This document shows, one piece after another, positions 11,841 to 21,299 of a stretch of 64,000 nucleotides of DNA. The position numbers were made by a program, and so were the translations under genes. This DNA is from Agapanthus africanus (Eukaryota; Streptophyta; Magnoliopsida; Asparagales; Amaryllidaceae). Where the stretch lies: positions 290,680,044 to 290,744,043 of the forward strand of contig CM057337.1 of assembly GCA_030015575.1 (NCBI GenBank), in the 5' to 3' direction. The notes beneath the pieces were generated by a model. The model worked only from the letters and a program-made list of their open reading frames with translations, ran no database searches and had not been told where the DNA came from. Position 1 is the stretch's first letter. Each line of letters starts with the position of its first letter.

Positions 11841-12023
11841 TTGGTCGATTTAGAAGCTCGTTTTGCACAGTAACTCCTAGAAAACCCTCCTGATTTTTCT
11901 GCATATTTTTAATATAGAAAAATCCACATTTTCAAAAATTGGACAGAGAGGGGTATGAATTAGGGTTTCATGTTTCGTTCGGATTTCTAATATCATCTGC
12001 ACTTCGCCTAAGGCTCTAGCTAG

Positions 12024-12035
12024 GCTCTGATACCA
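12024..12035 (-). other. Primer binding site of A1
   Basis: On the minus strand this reads TGGTATCAGAGC, complementary to the 3' end of initiator methionine tRNA, one base after the LTR end. Confidence 0.9.
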
Positions 12036-12036
12036 C

Positions 12037-13367
12037 TGTAGGGTTCCTAAGCACACTAAGGAGTTCTCACAAGGCATCAACCATGCCAATTTCAAAAATT
12101 TCCGGTGCCGAGAAACCCTAATGCGATCGTTGACTAGAGATTAGGCGAAACAAGCAACTAGTTAACAACTTAACTAAGAGTGAATGGAAAATAAAACCTT
12201 TGTAGATCCGGTCCTCCACCTCCGTAGCTCCGTGATGATGTCCCCTCGCTGCGATCATCGGATCCTGGGCTTTAGCATCGGATTCATCGGAGAAATGGAT
12301 GAGCTAGGTCGTCGACTTCAATGCCGAAGATGATCTACGTCGAGGCAACACAAGATCAAGCTCCAACTTCACCAAGCCATGAACCTTGTGAAGAAAACAC
12401 CCTATACTACTTGGCAAGTGGTAGAGGATGAAGAAATAGAAAGTGGGTTCACTTTGGATTTTGATTTCACACTTGAAATCATCACTTGAAATTTTGTAGA
12501 ATAGTTTTTCTTCTTCATGAAGAAGATGAAGAAGAAAGAAAAGAAAGTGAATTATGAAAAATAAAAAATCAAGTGATTCTTATCATTTTGCATCCATGGG
12601 TGAGTGTAACTCATGTAGAGACTAAACTAGGGTTTATGTGAATAATTTGGTTAAGGAAAGAAACAAAGTGGTCAAAGCTTCATGAAGCTTCAAGATAAAT
12701 CCAAAGAAAGCCACCATTTCATTTCTTGCCAAAATGAATAAATAAATAAATAAATAAAATAAATATAAAACCAAACCATTAACCTAAACTAGGTTTACAA
12801 TAAACACACACCCAAGTTTGCATCTATCATCAAACATGATACAAACTAGTGCACAAAACTATATCATATATACAATGTGCACATCAAGTGAGAAAATCCA
12901 TCTTAAGTGAACAAATACTAGTTAATTTAAAGTAATATATCTAATATATAATTATACATTAAATCATTAAATCAACACTTGATTTAACGATCTGGTCAAA
13001 TCACATATGACCGACTAATATCCAGTGTATCAATGTATCGAATCAACACTTGATTCGGTAACCCGGCTATATCACATATAACCTGCCGATGATACAAATC
13101 ACGAGAATAGAATACAGTATCACATACTGGTATTATTCTCGGTCCCGCACATATCTCATATGCCCTCCTATTTCGTTTCGCTTGAGCCAGGAAATCTCTG
13201 TGTAGGACTCTAAAGACTCGTCAATACGCCGGCAGTAGGTGATGATCATATCAAACACCCACAAGCCGCAAGCGGTCCGCTAAACGTAACGGCCACCCGG
13301 GTATTGAGCGATCAAAAGATCGACGAGCAAGACCGCTCACACTCCTGTGAATCCAACCAGTAACACT
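12037..13367 (-). repeat. 5' LTR of A1, interrupted by B
   Basis: It begins TGTAGGGTTCC and matches 3913-5230. The match stops at 13367 where B begins; ACACT at 13363-13367 is the expected target site. The remaining ~0.85 kb of this LTR should lie right of the window. A donor-like GT sits at 12197-12196, 160 nt from the LTR end. Confidence 0.9.
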
Positions 13368-15472
13368 CGTTAGTGTATATGCCCTAGAGGCCATTACTGT
13401 ATCATACTAGCTTGTATATTACTTGATGGAAGCTTGGGATATTCACAGTTGTATAGACAATCTTGCTCAAAATTGTAGTATGCTACTTGGTTTGTCTCTA
13501 CTTCAATATGTGCATGTGTTTCTTTTAGCATATCACTTATATACATATTAGTAGAGCACTTAGGATTTTTGCTTGATTACAAGCGTTGTGATGGCGCTCA
13601 CACTCGTGGGGCTGGGTAATCCATAAGCACATCCTTATACAGGTCCTTAGTCATAGTACTATCGAGACAGGGCATCGATACTCCGGAGTAGACTAGTATA
13701 TGCGCTTCTCATCCCAGCGGGGGAGACGGTCTGTCCCACAGCCGTCAGTACGTCGTACTTGAGATAGTTTGCGGGTGCTCGTTAGGTTACGAGTACACTG
13801 GACAGGACTCATCGGGAACTGTTGGTTGGTATTATACCTATCGTCAGTTATCAGTTCCCAGGTGACATGAGTACAGCTTAGTCCGCCGACTTGACACTGT
13901 CACTTCGCCTCGAGTGTGTTCCCACTGTACTTAGATTACTACCCTACCACGGCTCAAAGGAGTCATGCAAACAGGTAGTTGTTGGGTGCAGTCCCGAAGC
14001 ACTTGGAGGCAGTGACGGTTAGACAGGATTCGTCTCTTCCGGTATTGGGGGTTGACATCGCGCTGTGTCTAGGAGAGCCATTACACAAGTAGTCCCTGGC
14101 CAGGGCAAGCAAGATATACTGGTAAGTTTCCAGTGTTATCTCAGGGTGTTCTGGGCTACACTCCGACACGACTTGTACCGCTATTAGGGGACTGACGTTT
14201 ACCGCCCCCCTAGGCCCGCCATGCGATGTATCAGACGAACAGACCGGACTGTACGGATATTGTCACATACAGGCTCAGTAGGAGTTCGGATGGGTTTACC
14301 TCATCGGCCTTCTTATCGACATCTACCTAGGGACCGTTACGTACAGCTAGTGCCGCTTGCGGTCTGTGGTTAAACCCACTGCCAGCGTAGTGTCGAGTCT
14401 TTAGAGTACCACACAGAGAGTTTCCCTGCACTGGGCGAAACGTGTAGAGGCCGTATGGTTTTACGGCAGGGCTGCGATCACTTGCGTACACTTGTGTGCG
14501 TATGTTGTTCGGGCAGGCAATACTAGTGGGCTTTGGTTTAAGCCGGATTCTAGTATTGCACAGATGGATTTGTTTTGTCTTCTGTGCATTCGCATTCTAC
14601 GGAATGCGGATGCGGGTGTGTATGCACAGATTTGCGAGTGGAGAAGGAGGAGGTGCCTCATTAGGGTTTTGACAGTTGGTTCGGTCAAAACCATTATGAG
14701 CCGGGGACATTATTTACTAATCCTATTATTGATAATTATGTTATGGCTAATTACATTGACCATCTTGACTTTGTTGACCGTTTGACCAAAGTTGACTAGG
14801 ATCTTCTTGAAAGGTCTAAAGTATTCTTTGGTTTTCTTTTTCCTTTTTGTTATGAAAATGGTCATGTCATTAGTGCCATCAACTTTATCATGATAGGATT
14901 AGTAATGATGAAAATGAGTATTATTGCAACCATGGTTGTGTTTTCTCTTGGTTAAGTTTTTCATTTGCTCATTCTCAATCTCTCTCATAGAAAAGATATG
15001 AGAAACATTTCCATGGTTGCTCCTCCTTCTTCCTCCTCTTGATTCTTCCTTTGATCTCATGTGTTGGGAGAAAAATGATTCCACTTGACAAACACATCCA
15101 TACATCTCCTCTACACATCCTAGGGCTTCTTGACTAGCAATCTCTTTGCCCTAGTTGCCTCGGCTCGAGGTGGAGCTCGGTGTACATCTCTCGGGTGGAT
15201 CGTCTTCGACTCAAGAAGGCCGCGGAGGTGCCCAAGGTCCGGATCGACACTTGGAGCTTGGATGGACGAGGGGGACAGCGGAATGAAGACCCGAAGGACC
15301 GGTTTCGTGAGGTATACTTTCTACAGCATAGTAGTTATAGCCTCTAGTTGTTTACAAGTTTCTAGTTTAGCAAAGATCCCGACTTTTAGTCCATGTTGCC
15401 TTGCGCCAAAATCATTGTTTTTCGCCGTTTCCGCCTCCCCGTAAGAACCGGGATGAGCAACGTGGACTTACA
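13368..15472 (+). repeat. 5' LTR of B
   Basis: This LTR is 2105 bp. It starts with GTTAGTGTATATGCC just inside its edge and ends GGACTTACA. About 13555-14480 is the core shared with families A, C and D, including GGGAACTG (13814-13821) paired with CAGTTCCC (13852-13859) and a CCGCTTGCGG palindrome near 14354. A donor-like AG|GTATA occurs at 15310-15316, 160 nt before the LTR end. No gene is supported. Confidence 0.92.
15310..15316 (+). promoter_or_regulatory. Conserved 5' splice-site-like motif in the B LTR
   Basis: AG|GTATA follows the block GAAGGACCGG. The equivalent GT lies 160 nt from the LTR end in A1 (12197) and C2 (63678) and 158 nt in D (46840), always after a GGA-rich block of the type GGACCGGAT or GGACTTGGAT. 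The constant spacing and core support a functional site. Splicing itself is an inference. Confidence 0.55.
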
Positions 15473-15473
15473 G

Positions 15474-15485
15474 TGGTACCAGATC
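15474..15485 (+). other. Primer binding site of B
   Basis: TGGTACCAGATC follows the LTR end CTTACA by one base and resembles the initiator-Met tRNA complement TGGTATCAGAGC. Confidence 0.85.
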
Positions 15486-15680
15486 CTAGCTAAACATAAA
15501 CTAGTAAGTTAGCAAAGTGTTTAGAACATCAATCGAAAAAAAGGTCGCAAAACTCGTCCGCAAAACCTCATGTTTCTGTCGATTTTCATACTGCTCAAAA
15601 AGTAATTTAAAATATATGAAAAATTCTCTCAGGGTTTTGTGAAAACACTGCAGCAAAACGATCCAGTGAATCGATCAAAC

Positions 15681-15731
15681 GACCGCGGTTCCGCGGCAAT
15701 GACATGCTCATTGCCGCGGTTCCGCCGCCGT
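15681..15731 (+). other. GC-rich leader hairpin (B)
   Basis: Two GCGGTTCCGC-type blocks flank GCAATGA...TCATTGC, giving a stem around CATGC. It lies about 205-255 nt after the primer site, as in A, C and D. Confidence 0.65.
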
Positions 15732-15910
15732 TTTGACTCGGCACTGGATTGGATTTTGTGCAGTGTTTTAGTTTGGCTGTTTTGGGATTTTTAAGACATG
15801 TTTTTTCCACCCAGATTTTCCAGAGAGCAAATTGACTTTTGGGGTGGTTAAAAATCCGTATTTTGATCGGTATTCCGTACACTTTGGCTAATGAATATTA
15901 TCTGTGTTGT

Positions 15911-15970
15911 GATATATGTATTGAACGTCCGCTAATCGCTATATGTCGATTAGTGGGGGTTATACATATC
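15911..15970 (+). other. Two-storey covarying leader hairpin (B)
   Basis: The outer stem is ATATGTA/TACATAT. The inner stem CTAATCG/CGATTAG (15932-15938, 15947-15953) encloses the loop CTATATGT. The loop equals that of A1 in the sense direction, while the stems are unrelated in sequence. Confidence 0.7.
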
Positions 15971-16501
15971 TGTGATCTGTAATGTTGATGGTTTGTGTAT
16001 ATGAACTCGGTGGATTATCGCGGATGAATAGCCGGGAATGGGTGTGAGATGAGAGTTTCTTTTTCTTTCATTCCTTGTAAAATTTGTAAATTGATGTAAT
16101 ATTATTTGTATGGCCGCACAACCGGGTCGGGGTTGTAGCCGTCATTGTATAATTTCTTTTTACTGTTTTTGCTCCTAGGATAGACCCAAGGAGGGGTGCA
16201 CGAACTACCGGGTATTTCGAAGTGCCGAGTGGCCTACTCACGGTGTTGAGGGAGGTTGCTTCGCTTCGGGTACTTGGCGGGTAGTTTGCCGCACCCGTAG
16301 GGGTCTAGGGTGGGGTTTGGCTATTCATCGCGACCGTGTAATCCGCTTTTCGTTGCGGGCTCGAACGAATCGCGGATTCCTAGTATATCCAAAGTGTTCA
16401 TTTGTGATCTGTAATGGCTATCATTGCTATATATCTATATATGATATCTAATTAGGCGTTGCTTATGTTTTTCAGCCGCGCTAGCCCAGCCCCCGCTCTG
16501 T

Positions 16502-16522
16502 CGTTAGTTAAGTAACCTAACG
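16502..16522 (+). other. CGTTAG/CTAACG leader hairpin (B)
   Basis: A 6-bp stem with a 9-nt loop corresponds to the hairpins in A1, C1, C2 and D within a conserved block that includes GCTAGCCCAG and CGAATGCG. Confidence 0.6.
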
Positions 16523-16851
16523 GGTGATGACGGGGCCCCGTGGCGAATGCGAATGGCATAAGCGTACGTCATATTTTTGTTGTTTTCTGCAATGGTAGGA
16601 TTAAATGATGGGACGCATTAAAAGAACTAATGCAAGAAAATAAACCAAGTAAAAGTCGTTGGAACACTTTCAAAACCACTCGGTTCTTTTCAAAAACCAG
16701 CTTTTTAAACGCGGAGCTTGAACCACTCCTTTTAAAAGCTATCTCGTTCCATCGATTATATCAAGTTCACTACGTTCACGGTTTCGCCAAAACCATTCGT
16801 AGCCCTCCGTCATTTCGGTTAAATATTCAGTAGTATTCAAGCTATGTATTT

Positions 16852-17047
16852 TGACCTTCGCCAAGGCATAGTGATTGGTAGCTGCTGAATATTTATCTGT
16901 AGCATAGATACATGCGTTGGTTTGGGACAGTCGTACTACTATTTTGGCCTTCGTCAAGGGTATGTACGGGTGGGTTCAAATTAACCTGGATAATGACGGG
17001 TAGAACTTGACATGTGACTAATGATATGTTGGCCTTCGTCAAGGTCA
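16852..17047 (+). repeat. Three spaced leader hairpins (B)
   Basis: The copies lie at 16852-16868, 16945-16960 and 17029-17047. The typical form is GGCCTT-CGTC-AAGGTC, which pairs with a G-U wobble. The stem keeps the AAGG/CCTT logic of the family A trio while the loop differs. Confidence 0.75.
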
Positions 17048-17510
17048 TAAGAGCATAGGGCAAAAATCCACATCGGGAGTTTCATAAGTACTGAAACTTG
17101 CTAGCGCTGCATACCATTTAGAGTGTGATGATTCTGATAGGATTCCTTCGGTTTCATCACGCGATGATATTTGGATCCCGATCCTACTGTGAGTATATGC
17201 TACACCTCGGGAAATTTCTCACTAAACGATCAATGCTATAAACCTAGTAGGTGTCTAGAAAGGTGTTAGCGGGGCTACGCCCCCAGGGAAAAGAGGTTCT
17301 TAAATTAAGGAACTTCGCGAAAGCGTTGGAAAACCTCCCTCGAAGTACCGACACTGGCCTGGCTGAACGGTTAAGTAAGAATTGTACGGTGAGATTGATC
17401 CTGACTAATTCTTCCTTTATGGTTTGAGGAGGGATTCGAGAGACAGTGGGAGCCATCCTGTTTAGATAAATTAAAAACCAATCTAAACTTGCAAGAGCAT
17501 CATGCTGAGT

Positions 17511-17537
17511 GTTTTCTTCTCTCTCTCTTAATTGCAG
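17511..17537 (+). promoter_or_regulatory. Polypyrimidine tract, branch-like TTAAT and CAG before gag (B)
   Basis: A run of CT followed by TTAATTGCAG ends at 17537, directly before CGACC. With the donor-like GT at 15312 it would define a leader intron of 2226 nt. Confidence 0.5.
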
Positions 17538-17539
17538 CG

Positions 17540-20500
17540 ACCCAGTGACCGCACCTAGGTTACATCTAGATAATAAAACGACTGAATCTGACTGTTATGA
17601 CTGGCAAAGGTCTGTCCAGATGTCCATTGCCCATGACAAGCTGGGACACCTCTTGACTAATCCAACCCCTGCCGTCTCAGGTCCAGTTTCCCCTGTCACG
17701 GATATTGATATCCGTAGGACATCGGAAGAAGACTGTGCGAAAGCCAAGTGCCTCGTGTTAGGCTCAGTTGATGGTATATACCAGAGGCAGCACGAGAAGA
17801 TGGACTCAGCTTCTATCTTCCTCCATAACAAAGTTTTACATGGAGAGCAATCTCGTATCGCAAGATATGAGACCTCGAACGAATTGCTTCCAGCTAGGTT
17901 GGCTATCGGGTCATCTGTAGGGGGCAACGTCCTTATAGAGACCAGCTCTTTTGAGCTCTCGGACCTGAAAACCACATTGAAGAACGGGTCAGATACTGAC
18001 TTAGTTCAACAGTCTCTACCTACTACCCTGAAGGAAACCAGGGATGTAGAAAGAAAGGGAAAGGCAGAAGTTTCGGGAATGGATGCAGTAAAAGAGGGAT
18101 GTTCCTATTGTTACGGGAATGAACATGGGCAGAAGGATTGCAGGGCTTGCAAAGCCAGTAGCCAGAATTCGAAGCATGTTGTGGCTTCGGCTTCGGGTGT
18201 GTTTGTAATAGAGAACTGTATGTCAGTTAACCCTACTTCCTGGGTATTGGATACCGGATCAGGATCTCATATCTGTAATTCGTTACAGGCTCTGAGAAAC
18301 CATAGGGTTATCAAGAAAGGTGATATGACTCCCAGGGTTGCTAACGGAATGAGCATGTATGCTGTATCCGTAGGGGAATATCATCTAGGACTGACAACTG
18401 GGCAGATATTGATTCTGCGTGACTGTTTTTATGTACCAGGTGCGACTTGTAATATCATATTTGTATCCTTACTTTCTAAGGAAGGGTATGACTTTACTTT
18501 TGTAAGCGATGTAGTAAACATCCACCTAAATCAAGTTCTGATTGGGTCAGGTACATTGAAATACGGTATATACGTTTTGAATTAAGCTCAGGTCTTCAGT
18601 GTCCAGAACACACTTAAAAGAAAGTCTCCGTAATTAAATCAGGCTTTCTTATGGCATTGTAGACTGGGACACATTAATGAGACACGGTTGACAAAGTTAC
18701 ATAAAGAAGGATACTTGGATCCGTTCGAGTATCAGTCTTATGCCACTTGTGAATCTTGTCTCATAGGAAAGATGACAAAGACTTCGTTCACTGGACACGG
18801 AGAAAGAGCAAGTGAGCTCTTAGGACTCATACACAGTGATGTGTGTGGTCCAATGTCTACACATGCGCGAAGTGGTTATTCATACTTCATTACTTTCACA
18901 GATGATTTCTCTAGGTATGGGCATGTCTTCTTGATGAAGTACAAATCCGAGGCCTTTGAGAAATTTCAGGAATACAAGAATGAAGTTGAAAAACAAACAG
19001 GCAAAAGTATTAAGACACTAAGATCTGATCGAGGTGGTGAAAACTTGAGTGCCGAGTTTCTGGGCTACTTAAAAGAGAATGGCATTCTCTCTCAGCTTAC
19101 TCCTCCATACACACCACAACACAACGGTGTATCAGAAAGGCGGAATCGAACCCTATTGTATATGGTTCGTTCCATGATGAGTAAGGCTGTGTTACCGCGA
19201 TCCTTCTGGGGTTATGCACTAGAATCAGCTGCATATCTTTTGAACAAGGTTCCCTCCAAGACCGTGCCTACCACACCATATCAGATGTGGTGTGGGAAGA
19301 TACCCTGTCTTAAGTATCTGAAGATATGGGGATGTCCAGCTTTTGTAAAAAAGCAGCATGCGGACAAGCTCGAGGCACGCTCAGTACTGTGTAAGTTTGT
19401 GGGATACCCAAAGAACTCCAAGGGGTATTTTTTCTATTACGCAGAGGAACAAAAGGTTTTTGTTTCTCGTCATGCCCACTTTCTGGAACATCAGTTTTTA
19501 GAAAAAGAAGCAAGTGGGAGCGTAGTAGAACTGGAAGAAATTCCAGAACCACAAACTATTACTGAAAGCATGGAAGAACCAGAAGTTTCAAGAGAACCGG
19601 ACATCCCTGCGCCACTCCGCAGGAGTAGTAGGCAGTCTCATCCGCCCGAGAGATACTACGGTTTTCTCATAGACGGGGATAGAGAGGATTGCACCACGGA
19701 TTATGGTGAGCCTACTAGCTTCCAGCAAGCCATTAAGAGCGGCGACTCGGTAAAATGGCTGGATGCAATGCGGGCCGAGATGGAGTCCATGTACACCAAC
19801 AAAGCTTGGACTTTGGACTTTGCTCAAGAAGGGGTAAAACCCGTAGGCTGCAAATGGATCTTCAGAAAGAAGATTAGTGTAGATGGGCAGGTTGAGACCT
19901 ATAAAGCTAGACTTGTTGCAAAGGGTTTTCATCAAAGACCTGGTTTGGACTATGACGAGACCTTTTCTCCAGTGGCTATGCTAAAATCCATTCGGATCCT
20001 TCTTGCCATTGCTTCCTTCCACGATTATGAAATCTGGCAGATGGACGTAAAGACGGCTTTCCTAAATGGAAATTTAGAAGAGTGCGTCTATATGGATCAG
20101 GCAGAAGGATTCATTCAGAGTGGGAGCAGCGGTAAAGTGTGCAAGTTGCTAAAGTCCATCTATGGACTTAAGCAGGCATCGCGGAGTTGGAACATCTGCT
20201 TTGATGATACTGTCAAGGAATTCGACTTTATCAAAAATCCAGATGAACCATGCATTTACAGTAAGATTGTAGGGAGAACTGTTGTATTCCTCGTCTTGTA
20301 CATGGATGGCATTCTCCTAATAGGAAATGATATTCCTATGCTACAGTCAGTCAAAGGATTCTTGTCGCAGAGGTTCTCCATGAAGGACCTGGGCGATGCC
20401 AACTACATTCTGGGGATCCAGATCTATCGTGATAGATCTAAGAAGATGTTGGGACTCTCACAGTCAAGGTACATCGACACCATACTGAAAAGGTTCAGTA

Positions 20501-21285
20501 TGGAAGATTCCAAGCGCGGTAATCTACTGGCTTATCACGGGATCACCCTCTCAAAAAAGATGTCTCCCAAGACTGATTTGGAAAGGGATCGCATGTCTAT
20601 TATACCCTACGCTTCTGCAGTAGGCTCTATAATGTATGCGATGTTGTGTACCAGACCAGATGTAGCATACGCATTGAGCGTTGTAATCCGGTATCAATCG
20701 AACCCAGGGGAGAAACACTGGATAGCAGTAAAGAACATTCTCAAGTACCTGAGAAGGACTAAGGAGATGTTCTTGGTGTATGGCGGAAAAGACCTCCAGC
20801 TCGAGGCCTTTGCTGACTCCAGCTTCCAGAGTGACAAGGATGACTCCAAGTCCATGTCGGGTTATGTCTTTACCCTCAATGGAGGGGCGGTTTGCTGGAA
20901 GAGTTCCAAGCAGGAGACCGTTGCTGACTCAACTATGGAAGCGGAGTACATAGCTGCTTGCGATGCCGCAAAGGAAGTTGTCTGGATGTAGAAGTTCCTC
21001 ACGGAGCTTCAGGTGGTTCCTACCATTGTTGATCCAATACCGCTGTATTGCGACAACAACGGCGCTATAGATTTAGCGAAGGAACCCAGGTCCCATCAGA
21101 AGTCCAGGCATATTTTGAGGCGGTACCACCTGATCAGGGAGATCGTAGATCGCTGGGAGATCGAGGTGAAGAGAGTAAATACGGAGAATAACATTGCAGA
21201 TCCACTCACGAAGGCCCTACCCCAGACTCAGTTCGAGCGGCTGATCGAGATGATAGGTCTTCGATACGCCAGTACATGGCCTTAG
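17540..21285 (+). pseudogene. Copia gag-pol region of B
   Basis: Gag occupies about 17545-18180 and carries a CX2CX4HX4C zinc knuckle at about 18097-18138. The protease DTGSGS block is near 18248. The GAG-pre-integrase and integrase domains span about 18650-19300, with recognisable RLGH, HSDVCGP and SDRGGE motifs. Reverse transcriptase spans about 19795-20460 with the DVKTAFLNG motif, and RNase H spans about 20760-21210 with the ADS and MEAEY motifs. The order protease, integrase, RT, RNase H is diagnostic of Ty1/Copia. The lineage is uncertain; the style resembles Angela/Tork-type plant elements. The region is broken, with about three breaks, and is not expected to be active. Confidence 0.9.
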
Positions 21286-21299
21286 TGCAAGTGGGAGAT
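21285..21299 (+). other. Polypurine tract of B
   Basis: GTGCAAGTGGGAGAT immediately precedes TGTTAGTG, the 3' LTR start. Confidence 0.9.

Larger units (their letters stand above)
8918..12023 (-). other. Leader of A1 (non-coding, about 3.1 kb)
   Basis: No gene is supported here. The leader contains, in the sense direction, a GC-rich hairpin (11787-11840), an extra block of about 0.9 kb absent from B, C and D (about 10740-11640), a two-storey hairpin (10661-10736), a small CGTTAG/CTAACG hairpin (10084-10104), the duplicated module (9674-9915) and three small hairpins (9334-9526). The order matches the leaders of the other families. Confidence 0.75.
3913..13367 (-). mobile_element. Ty1/Copia retrotransposon fossil, family A, copy A1
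   Basis: The element is reversed relative to the window. Its 3' LTR is on the left (3913-6095), followed by the polypurine tract, the decayed pol region, a 3.1-kb leader, a primer binding site (12024-12035) and the first part of its 5' LTR (12037-13367). The rest of that LTR is displaced by the insertion of B. The two LTR stretches differ by roughly 3% by eye, giving an age near 1 million years at 1.3e-8 per site per year. The coding region is far more decayed than that age explains. It sits in the 3' end of A0. Confidence 0.92.
15486..17510 (+). other. Leader of B (non-coding, about 2 kb)
   Basis: No gene is supported between the primer site and gag. The leader carries the GC-rich hairpin (15681-15731), the two-storey hairpin (15911-15970), a block near 16170-16330 shared with the other families, the CGTTAG hairpin (16502-16522) and the trio of small hairpins (16852-17047). 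It lacks the duplicated module of families A and C. Confidence 0.8.

Noticed and set aside
12024-12035. Initiator-tRNA-like sequences as tRNA gene fragments (also 15474, 46669, 63505)
   Set aside because: Each is a 12-base primer binding site one base from an LTR end; no cloverleaf surrounds them.
17595-17975. A 126-codon frame on the strand opposite B gag
   Set aside because: It is a shadow of the Copia gag reading on the plus strand.
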